Origin: Alteromonas oceanisediminis
GTDB lineage: Bacteria; Pseudomonadota; Gammaproteobacteria; Enterobacterales; Alteromonadaceae
Reading direction: 5' to 3'
NCBI RefSeq assembly: GCF_018474025.1
Contig: NZ_JAHCTA010000005.1
Span: 248,001 to 312,000, forward strand
DNA length: 64,000 nt
Position 1 is the first letter of the stretch. Each line of letters opens with the position of its first letter. Below are positions 37,210 through 44,758 of this stretch, in pieces. The notes under the pieces are model-generated. The model saw only the letters and a list, made by a program, of their open reading frames with translations, did no database searches and was not told the DNA's origin. The position numbers were made by a program, and so were the translations under genes.

Positions 37210-39360
37210 TTACCAATAGTCAGCAGTGATGTAGCTACCCCGAGTGTTATCGTAATCGCGGCTGTAGACACGGTTTTGTGAGCTTGGGCTTAACATCAGC
37301 GTGTTGTTGCCGTCATGCGAGAAGCTATCTGACAATGAATATTGCTGAAACACTTTGTCCTCAATGTGTTCATAGCGATTGCTGTTGGCAACGATATTTT
37401 TGGCCCACAGCGTCACCGCGATAACACGCCCACTGCCCGACATATTTTTTATCGTGTTTCCATTAAAATGTAGCTGGTCATGCACATTGGCTGGATTCCT
37501 TGCGGCGGAGTAGTCGTAGATGTAAAGAGCGTGTCCGCCGTCGATGGTGTTGTTTTCAAAGTACGTAACGTTACTTCGCGCAGTACTGGATTCTTGGCTG
37601 CGAATGTAAATGCTGTTGGACGCTGGAACGGTCAAGTGATTTCCCTTCATCGATAGACTGTTGATATCGAATTGACGAAATATCGCTGCGCTTGCATTGT
37701 AAGCGCACACTACGGTGTTATCGCTGATATCTGCGGTGTTGGCGTAGCAATAATTGGCGGATATTCCGCCTCGGGGATAGCCATCATCGTGACCAAATGA
37801 GTTGTTTTTCACCAACAGTGGCCGGGTATCCTTCGGACTGGTTTTGTCGCCGATGTAAAACCATGCCCCATAGAACTGATTATTCTCGATACGAACACCA
37901 CCGCGCTCATCGCGCAACATGTCGTTTTGATACATGACAACAGATTGGCCCATCACGTTGGTTTGTGTTACTTGCGCGCTGGGGTCACTCAAAAACTCAC
38001 TATTGCGAAATACCTGCGTATCACGACAAGCGCTCAGTTTGATGCTGGGGTACACATCCGGCAATTTATTGTGTTTAGTCGTGTCGGGCTCATAGTCGGC
38101 TAACCAGTAGCTTCGGCTGACGTCAAACTGATTGTCGCTGATGGTATTGCCATCCGGCAGCGCGACTGCGCGTTCAAAAATATTCAAGCCTTTGAAATTT
38201 GGGCTGTTCGGATCAGCGTAACCCTGCGTTTGAATAATATGCTTTAGGCGTGCGTCTACCGACCGACTCCCCTCTTGTTCCTGCACGGCAGCCTGAAACA
38301 CATACGGCATGGCTGGAGCGAACGTGATCGTGGGCTTCATGCCTGAAATAACGCAGTGATCAACCGTATTATGGCTAGCGCCTTTGTCGAACTCTACGGC
38401 AGTACCCTCACAATGGTAGAAACCGCAATAAGTGACCTGATTGTGTCGGTTGAGTTTTCCGGCAAACTCAATAGCACTGTAAGCGCTGTGGTAAAAGTCG
38501 CAATGAGAAACCGTGCACTGTTGATTAGCGATATCGGCTGTGTCCTGTGTACCAAATAGCGTATCCAGGTAGTCGGCAATCAATGTGTCATCGGGTACAA
38601 CACAGGTTTGTGCTGAAGCAGAATAATCATTGGCGTCTCCGCCAAGTGCCAGACACTGCTGTGCGCTGGTAATGCCGGATTCTATACGAGTTAACACGTT
38701 GCTAAACGGCGCTTCAAAGCGTAAGCAAAATTTTTGTTGCACGCCGCTGCTGTCTTTTGCATCAAACACACAACGTTGAATAGAGTGCCCTTGGTTACCA
38801 AAGCGACTATTGAGATCCAGTTGGACTGCAACCAAGCTATTTTCAAAGCGGCAGTCATGGATTGCGCAGTGAGTTGCGTCTTGCAGCGATATCGCATTAT
38901 CAAATCGCTCGAAGGTGATGTCACTGATGCTGATATCAAACGAGGGCGTTAACGCTGCGTCATCCAGCCGTGTCTCAGGCCGCACCATCAAAAAACGGTA
39001 TTGTTGTGTTCGGGCCTGACTACAGGTGATGCGTGTTGATGATGCACCCTCACCGACCAGCTTGAAAGTCGGCGGCAGATGAAACGGATAGTCACCTCGA
39101 TTGTTGCCCGGTATCTCATCAATCGTGAATTGGCCCGACGGCAGCTGGATCACGGGGCGGCGTGACAAACTGTCGTTTTGCCAGAGCTGAAACGCCTGTT
39201 CAAAAGCTAACTGCAGTGCTTGTGACAGTTGATTCCCGTTCGGTATCACGTGAATAACGTCGGGGTGATCGGTGACCGTCGCTGATGCGCTCCAACTGCT
39301 CGCGAATGCGAGTGTTGAAAGCCCATAAGTTGTGTTTTTCAGAAACTGGCGTCTGTTCAT
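37210..39360 (-). CDS. Tat-exported right-handed parallel beta-helix protein
   Basis: A 716-aa protein with a twin-arginine signal (MNRRQFLKNTTYGLSTLAFA, cut near SASA). After an N-terminal cap containing LPSGQFTIDEIPGNN and FKLVGEGASSTRI, the body (about 120-690) is a series of short strands with repeated N.I....F patterns, such as ISDNQFDV, IENNQFYG, VKNNSFGH and FENNTIDG. This is the pattern of parallel beta-helix enzymes such as pectate lyase-like or alginate/chondroitin lyase families, but no catalytic set can be named. Tat export implies folding in the cytoplasm. It is divergent from a TonB receptor gene and is preceded by a palindromic box at 39396-39415. Confidence 0.8.
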   Translation of the reverse strand: MNRRQFLKNTTYGLSTLAFASSWSASATVTDHPDVIHVIPNGNQLSQALQLAFEQAFQLWQNDSLSRRPVIQLPSGQFTIDEIPGNNRGDYPFHLPPTFKLVGEGASSTRITCSQARTQQYRFLMVRPETRLDDAALTPSFDISISDITFERFDNAISLQDATHCAIHDCRFENSLVAVQLDLNSRFGNQGHSIQRCVFDAKDSSGVQQKFCLRFEAPFSNVLTRIESGITSAQQCLALGGDANDYSASAQTCVVPDDTLIADYLDTLFGTQDTADIANQQCTVSHCDFYHSAYSAIEFAGKLNRHNQVTYCGFYHCEGTAVEFDKGASHNTVDHCVISGMKPTITFAPAMPYVFQAAVQEQEGSRSVDARLKHIIQTQGYADPNSPNFKGLNIFERAVALPDGNTISDNQFDVSRSYWLADYEPDTTKHNKLPDVYPSIKLSACRDTQVFRNSEFLSDPSAQVTQTNVMGQSVVMYQNDMLRDERGGVRIENNQFYGAWFYIGDKTSPKDTRPLLVKNNSFGHDDGYPRGGISANYCYANTADISDNTVVCAYNASAAIFRQFDINSLSMKGNHLTVPASNSIYIRSQESSTARSNVTYFENNTIDGGHALYIYDYSAARNPANVHDQLHFNGNTIKNMSGSGRVIAVTLWAKNIVANSNRYEHIEDKVFQQYSLSDSFSHDGNNTLMLSPSSQNRVYSRDYDNTRGSYITADYW

Positions 39361-39395
39361 TCGAGCGTCCTTGCGGCGTTATCCAATAGCACTAA

Positions 39396-39415
39396 TTAAA
39401 CGCTATATCGTTTAA
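39396..39415. promoter_or_regulatory. Palindromic operator candidate before the beta-helix gene
   Basis: TTAAACG and CGTTTAA form a perfect 7-bp inverted repeat around a 6-base centre, 36-55 bases upstream of the minus-strand start codon. The centre contains TATA-like bases that could form part of a -10 element on the minus strand. The size and symmetry fit a dimeric repressor site, but the regulator is unknown. Confidence 0.5.
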
Positions 39416-39543
39416 ATGGCAGCAAACATGAAGAATTTTTCACCGGTTTCTTTCGCGGCTCTGTGTTCATAAGCTTGGTAAACTGTGTACACCTGATGAC
39501 TCACTTAAGTGCGCTTGGCTGGTCAAACCACTGTTGTTTACGC

Positions 39544-39557
39544 TATACTCCGCGCCC
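39544..39557 (+). promoter_or_regulatory. -10 box and GC-rich discriminator upstream of the first TonB receptor
   Basis: TATACTCCGCGCCC at 39544-39557 is identical to the -10/discriminator of the rpsF promoter at 56032-56045. No good -35 hexamer lies 16-18 bases upstream, so an activator may be needed. The start codon is about 97 bases downstream. Confidence 0.45.
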
Positions 39558-39653
39558 AGTCAGGGCTGATTCGAACGATTCACCCGCCGACACAATCACA
39601 CTAAGCTTTTATAATTACAAACGCCCACTGCCTGCCAGTGCGCTGGAGTCTGC

Positions 39654-41927
39654 ATGTCTACATTTTCTATTTCGTCTGTTATTCACTCACCATGGCGCTT
39701 TTCTCTCATAGCAATTGCGCTTGCATCTTCGTTGCAACCGTCTAGTTACGCGACTGCACAGGAAGCCGAGGCAGAAGCTGATATTGAGACCATCATGGTG
39801 ACTGCGCGTAAGCGCACAGAGAGTATTTACGAAACGCCGACGGCCGTTACCTCGATTGGCGCCGATCTGATTGAAGACGCTAACATAGGAAATTTGGATG
39901 ATATTGGGAAGTACGTCCCGAATTTGAATATCAGTCGCTATGGTGTTGGCAATACAGGACACGCCGCAGTATTCATTCGTGGTATTGGTTTACAGGATCA
40001 CATTATCACCACAGACCCAGGCGTAGGCGTGTACCTGGACGGTGTGTATCTTGGTCGCCAGATGGGCGCGAACATGTCGTTGCCCAACATTGAGCGTGTA
40101 GAGGTTTTGCGTGGCCCACAAGGCACTTTGTACGGGCGCAATACGCTTGGCGGTGCGGTCAATGTGATCACCAAACAACCGGGTGACGAATCCATTGCCA
40201 ATGTCAGCGTAAAAGCGGGCAGCCGTGGCCGATTAGCCGCTGATGGTTATATCAATTCGCCAATCACAGATGATTTTAGTGTGTCCGTCAGCGGCTCTTA
40301 TAAAGAGCGCGACGGCGTAGGCACGGCGGTCAATTTAGCGAACCCTGAAAAAGAAATTGGTGAAGAACAGGAGTTCAGCGGACGCATCGCGGCAAAGTGG
40401 CAGGTTAACAGTGCATTAAGCTTACAGTTCGCGGTTGATGCAGTGGAAAATGAGTCAGGTCAGTCGCCGTACACCATCGAATTTACAGACAACAGACCGA
40501 CAGGACCCAGCATTGACGATGGTGAGTTTTATTTACTGACACCTGACCTGATCCCGGCGAATCCAGATGATTTGGGAACCACAGTGGCGGGCATAGAGTC
40601 AACCGAGTATTCGGGATGGGGAGCGTCGTTCATCGCTGATTATGAGATCAATCGCGAGTTGAGCGCAAAATTCATCGCAAGCTCACGCTCTTCAGAATAC
40701 GAAGGTGGGCTGGACGACGATGCGTCGCCGCTGAATTTGTCAGAGTTTCCTGAAACCGGCGAAGCAGATCAAGTCTCTCTTGAGCTACAACTTAACGGCA
40801 CGTTTGGTAAAGTCGATATGGTATCTGGTCTGTACTACTTCAACGAAGATGGCACAACAGAGTCGGGCCCTTGGGTGTTTAGTCCGTTCAACGTTCCCAA
40901 TGGACTGCTGAACGATGGTGTGACGCCAGTGACCACCATTTGTGGATTTTGTGGCGATTTCGGCTTCTTCGATTTACATCAGGAGACAGATGCCTATGCC
41001 GTGTATGCGAACCTAAGCTACGCGTTATCAGATGCATTAAGTGTTGGTGGTGGCTTGCGCTATTCCAAAGATGAGAAAAAAGCCGATGCGCTGTTTCCAT
41101 CATTTGGTGGCGAGCGGGCGTTTCGTGAAGCTGACTTCAGCGAAGTGACATGGGATGTCAATGCAGCCTACCAGTTCAACAACGGCATGAATGTGTATGG
41201 CCAAATTCAAAAAGGTTATCAAACTGGCGGCTTTCCACCCAGACCCTTTGGCGGCGCAGCGCAATTTGTGTCGTTTGATGAAACCACCGCGATCAATTAC
41301 GAAGTGGGTGTAAAAGGGCAGATCACTGACCGAGTCTCTCTACTCGCTGCGGTGTTTTTTACTGAGTACACTGACTTAGCATTACCTTTTTCAGATCCAC
41401 AAGCGGGTGGTGGATTTGTGACTATTGTCGAGAATGCCGGCAAGTCGGAAGCGAAGGGTATCGAATTAGAGAGTACCATTGATCTCACCGACGACTTTAT
41501 TATTCGTACTGCCGTGGGCTATCTGGATGCCGAAATTACTGAGGTTGATGAGGGAGTAATTGGTATTGGCCAGGGTGATAGTCCAGCGCTAACGCCGAAG
41601 TGGACCTTTATGTTTGCGCCTAGTTATTTTATCGAAATGGACAATGGTGGTTTGATATCGCTAAACGCCGATTACTCGTTTAGAGATGAGATGCAGGGGC
41701 AATCAGTATTTAATCCAAACGAGCAATTGGATTCACGTGAATTGGTAGGATTCAACATTGCCTACGAATCACCAGCCGGTGACTGGACGCTAACAGCCTA
41801 CGGAGAAAATGTTTTCAATGAAGTCTATGATCAAGGTCGGCTTGCCCAAAATGGCTACGTAGGAATTGTTCGAAGTAATGATCGCAGTGAGTTCGGCTTG
41901 CGCTTTAGCAAAACCTTTGAACTTTAA
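39654..41927 (+). CDS. TonB-dependent outer-membrane receptor
   Basis: A 757-aa active transporter of the outer membrane. A signal peptide of about 35 residues is followed by a TonB box (ETIMVTARKR), a plug domain (about 50-165) with VFIRGIGLQD and VEVLRGPQGTLYGRNTLGGAVNVIT, and a 22-strand barrel ending in RFSKTFEL with a terminal aromatic-containing strand. This is the type common in marine gammaproteobacteria and Caulobacter-like receptors, often for carbohydrates or small organics rather than siderophores; the substrate is not known. It lies divergent from the beta-helix gene, which may act on the same substrate. A bidirectional terminator follows. Confidence 0.93.
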   Translation: MSTFSISSVIHSPWRFSLIAIALASSLQPSSYATAQEAEAEADIETIMVTARKRTESIYETPTAVTSIGADLIEDANIGNLDDIGKYVPNLNISRYGVGNTGHAAVFIRGIGLQDHIITTDPGVGVYLDGVYLGRQMGANMSLPNIERVEVLRGPQGTLYGRNTLGGAVNVITKQPGDESIANVSVKAGSRGRLAADGYINSPITDDFSVSVSGSYKERDGVGTAVNLANPEKEIGEEQEFSGRIAAKWQVNSALSLQFAVDAVENESGQSPYTIEFTDNRPTGPSIDDGEFYLLTPDLIPANPDDLGTTVAGIESTEYSGWGASFIADYEINRELSAKFIASSRSSEYEGGLDDDASPLNLSEFPETGEADQVSLELQLNGTFGKVDMVSGLYYFNEDGTTESGPWVFSPFNVPNGLLNDGVTPVTTICGFCGDFGFFDLHQETDAYAVYANLSYALSDALSVGGGLRYSKDEKKADALFPSFGGERAFREADFSEVTWDVNAAYQFNNGMNVYGQIQKGYQTGGFPPRPFGGAAQFVSFDETTAINYEVGVKGQITDRVSLLAAVFFTEYTDLALPFSDPQAGGGFVTIVENAGKSEAKGIELESTIDLTDDFIIRTAVGYLDAEITEVDEGVIGIGQGDSPALTPKWTFMFAPSYFIEMDNGGLISLNADYSFRDEMQGQSVFNPNEQLDSRELVGFNIAYESPAGDWTLTAYGENVFNEVYDQGRLAQNGYVGIVRSNDRSEFGLRFSKTFEL

Positions 41928-41956
41928 CCGGGTTGGCGTATTAAGCTAACATAACA

Positions 41957-41981
41957 AAAGCCCGGCGTGATGCTGGGCTTT
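41957..41981. terminator. Bidirectional terminator between TonB receptor and marR
   Basis: AAAGCCCGGC and GCTGGGCTTT form a 10-bp stem (one G-T pair) with loop GTGAT, with A residues on the left and T residues on the right. It can end both the plus-strand receptor transcript and the minus-strand betT-marR transcript. Confidence 0.85.
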
Positions 41982-42006
41982 CTCGTTCAAACCTTGCGAT
42001 CACAGG

Positions 42007-42495
42007 TTAGGGTTTGTCAGCCAAGCTGCCAACCTCTAATACCGGAGACGCATCAATATCTGTCGCATCCATCATACCCGCGATCCGCTGCATCGTGGCG
42101 ACCATTTGGCTCTGTTCCCAATCTTCCAGCTGGCTGAATCGGTTGGTAAAGTGCTCCTGAAAAGGCAACGGAGAGCCCGCTAGGATCTCTTCTCCCTGCG
42201 GGGTTAGGAATACGCCGACACGGCGTTTATCATCCGTGCTGCGAACCCGCTTTGCTAATTCTCTGGCCTCTAGCCGGTCGAGAATGCTTGTGACAGTGGC
42301 TGGGCTCAGCGTGATGTTGTCTGCAATCTGCCTTACCATAATGCCCGGTGTTTCACTGATATTGCGCATCACCAACAATTGAGGCCCGGTTAGACCAACG
42401 TCTTTCTTTAATTGTTTTGAGCGCAAATCAATGGCACGAATGACACGCCTGAGCGCCACTAAAAGTTCTTCATCTTTTGGCATGCTATTCCCCAT
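42007..42495 (-). CDS. MarR-family transcriptional regulator
   Basis: A 162-aa dimeric winged-helix regulator. The recognition segment VRQIADNITLSPATVTSILDRLEARELAKRVRS and the wing DDKRRVGVFLTPQGEEIL are standard MarR features. It lies 15 bases downstream of the BCCT transporter gene on the same strand, so the pair is probably one operon and the regulator may control the transporter. Choline/betaine transporters are more often paired with the TetR-type BetI, so this arrangement is less common. Ligand and operator are unknown. Confidence 0.9.
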   Translation of the reverse strand: MGNSMPKDEELLVALRRVIRAIDLRSKQLKKDVGLTGPQLLVMRNISETPGIMVRQIADNITLSPATVTSILDRLEARELAKRVRSTDDKRRVGVFLTPQGEEILAGSPLPFQEHFTNRFSQLEDWEQSQMVATMQRIAGMMDATDIDASPVLEVGSLADKP

Positions 42496-42510
42496 GCTTC
42501 AATCACGGCG

Positions 42511-44511
42511 CTAACGCATCAAGTGCAGAAAGTGCAAGTGTTTATGATATTGATCAATCACATCATTGATCACTGCCAGTGTTGACCAGCCCATAATATC
42601 GTAATCCTGGCCGCCTTCACTTAAATGGACTTCGGCGCGATAGTAGGATTGTTCGTCGTCGCTGTCTACGCCTTCTGCTTCAGCGTTGGCGAAATCAGGC
42701 TGGAGATACTTGCGGGCTTGCACGCGATAAAGAAACTCAGGTTGGTCGCCATGCTGTACTGTGATTTGAATACTGCCAGGTTCTTTTTCAATTTTCACGT
42801 CAAGGTGCTTGGCCCTAAGCTCTGCCGCCACGCTGTTAAAGGCATTACTGATCTCCGTGTCGAGACTCCTTTGTACGGCATGTTTATTTGGGAAATCGAC
42901 GATGGAGCGCAAACGCTCTTTCCACGCCTGAGCGCTGGTATCTGATGACGACGGCGCGGCGTGAAAATGCATACTTTCTCGTTTAAAGGCTTCTACACGC
43001 AAAGCCTTAAGCAACCCAAACAAAGACAGCAATAAAATAACAGCAAAGGGTAAAGCCGTGGCTATGGTCATTGTCTGCAGAGCACCTAAACCGCCGGCCG
43101 CCAGCAGTATCGCCGCGACAATACCCACACCAACGGCCCAGTAGATACGCTGCCAAACAGGGGTATCGTTTTTGCCGTACGAGCACAACATGTCCACCAC
43201 CATAGCGCCTGAATCGCAGGAAGTGACAAAGAAAATAACCACCATGAGTATCGCGATAAAGGCGAGCAATTCAGAAAAGGGGAAGCTTTCTAGAAAAACA
43301 AAAAGAGCAACGGATGGATTGTCATTTGCCATCGTTCCCAGAGCAGCCTGACCTTGTTCGAAAACAAGGTCAATCGCTGAGTTACCAAACACTGTCATCC
43401 ATAATAACGTGAATGCTGTTGGCAGGAATAATACCCCCCACACAAATTCACGGATGGTTCTACCGCGCGAAATGCGCGCAATAAACAGGCCGACGAAAGG
43501 CGCCCAAGCCAGCCACCAACCCCAATAGAAAATCGTCCAGCCGCCAATCCAGTCGGTCTTTTCATACGCAAACAGATTCAAGGTATTACGTACGATGTCA
43601 GAAAGATAGGCGCCGGTGTTCTGCAAATAGGCCTGGATCAGAAAAACGGTCGGCCCCAAGATGAGAATAAACAGGAGTAACGCAACTGCCAGCACCATGT
43701 TGGTTTCCGACAAACGACGTATTCCTTTATCCAGCCCTGATACAACAGAAACTACAGCGACACCGATGATCCCTGCCATGAGTATGATTTGATTGGTATT
43801 GCTGACGTCGATAGGAAATAAATAGGCAAGCCCTGAATTGATTTGTGATGCTCCCAGCCCAAGAGACGTTGCAACCCCAAAAATCGTGCTGGTAACTGCG
43901 AAAATATCAACAACATGCCCCGGCCAACCGTAAATACGCTCACCAATAATCGGGTAGAGTGCCGACCGAAGCGTTAAGGGTAGGTTGTGTCGAAAACTAA
44001 AGTAAGCCAGGACTAATGCAACCACGGCGTAGATTGCCCACGCATGAAAGCCCCAATGGAAAAATGTGGTCTTCATGGCTTCACGAACCGCTTCGATACT
44101 GCCCGGTTCAGCGGTGGGAGGCGTCAGATAATGCATTAAGGGTTCGGCGACCCCGAAAAACATTAAACCTATTCCCATGCCTGCCGCAAAAAGCATGGAA
44201 AGCCACGTGACTAAAGGGTAGTCCGGTAACGCGTGGTCGGGTCCAAGACGGATTTCGCCGTAGCGAGATACACCCAGATAGACGACCGCCACTAAAATTA
44301 TCGCGACCGTGAGTACGTAAAACCAACCGCCATTTTTGACAATGTCAGTTTGCACCTGCTGAAACAAGGAGTCGGCCATCTCTGGAGCAATAAAAGCGAA
44401 CGCCAGCAATACAATGATGGCTGCAGACGACGGGTAGAATACATGGGGATTTAAGCGACTACGGGTTTTTAGCACAAAAACTGCCTCTGGTAGAGAGCGA
44501 AAAGTACGCAT
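42511..44511 (-). CDS. betT: BCCT-family choline/glycine betaine transporter
   Basis: Secondary transporter of 666 aa with 12 membrane helices. Signatures are GMGIGLMFFGVAEPLMHY in the substrate region and the aromatic block FYWGWWLAWAPFVGLFIARISRGRTIREFV. After the last helix there is a cytosolic tail of about 150 residues, as in BetT, where the tail senses osmotic change. The N-terminal start MRTFRSLPEAVFVLKTRSRLNPHVFYPSS is basic. Substrate is probably choline or a betaine, inferred from the family; no betaine synthesis genes are adjacent. It is divergent from a second TonB receptor. Confidence 0.88.
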   Translation of the reverse strand: MRTFRSLPEAVFVLKTRSRLNPHVFYPSSAAIIVLLAFAFIAPEMADSLFQQVQTDIVKNGGWFYVLTVAIILVAVVYLGVSRYGEIRLGPDHALPDYPLVTWLSMLFAAGMGIGLMFFGVAEPLMHYLTPPTAEPGSIEAVREAMKTTFFHWGFHAWAIYAVVALVLAYFSFRHNLPLTLRSALYPIIGERIYGWPGHVVDIFAVTSTIFGVATSLGLGASQINSGLAYLFPIDVSNTNQIILMAGIIGVAVVSVVSGLDKGIRRLSETNMVLAVALLLFILILGPTVFLIQAYLQNTGAYLSDIVRNTLNLFAYEKTDWIGGWTIFYWGWWLAWAPFVGLFIARISRGRTIREFVWGVLFLPTAFTLLWMTVFGNSAIDLVFEQGQAALGTMANDNPSVALFVFLESFPFSELLAFIAILMVVIFFVTSCDSGAMVVDMLCSYGKNDTPVWQRIYWAVGVGIVAAILLAAGGLGALQTMTIATALPFAVILLLSLFGLLKALRVEAFKRESMHFHAAPSSSDTSAQAWKERLRSIVDFPNKHAVQRSLDTEISNAFNSVAAELRAKHLDVKIEKEPGSIQITVQHGDQPEFLYRVQARKYLQPDFANAEAEGVDSDDEQSYYRAEVHLSEGGQDYDIMGWSTLAVINDVIDQYHKHLHFLHLMR

Positions 44512-44520
44512 TGAATATAG

Positions 44521-44663
44521 TTGAATTCGATTTACTTTTATACATGCAATTTAGCACTAAACTACAATGTCTACGTTGCAATTTTTGATCGTATATCTGA
44601 GTTAAGGTGTTGTATATAGGCAAATTGTATTGCGGGTAAAGCCGCAACATGGTTTGAATTCGA
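44521..44663. repeat. Two copies of TTGAATTCGA in the betT/TonB intergenic region
   Basis: The 10-base box occurs at 44521-44530 and 44654-44663, 133 bases apart, one near each divergent start. The second copy extends into the palindrome AATTCGAATT. They could be operator half-sites for the neighbouring MarR protein. The rest of the 247-bp region is AT-rich with no confident promoter call. Confidence 0.4.
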
Positions 44664-44758
44664 ATTATAAAGGCGTATGATTCTGAATGGCTATGCCATA
44701 ACTTCTAATAAAAATAATTCGGCATCTAATCAAGTTACTCGACTTAAAGGTTAACACT

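Noticed and set aside
39485-39492. GTGTACAC palindrome upstream of the first TonB receptor
   Set aside because: Eight bases is too short to separate from chance, and no second copy was seen nearby.
39561-39585. tRNA T-arm-like stretch (GATTCGAAC) upstream of the TonB receptor
   Set aside because: No acceptor, D or anticodon arms can be built around it on either strand.
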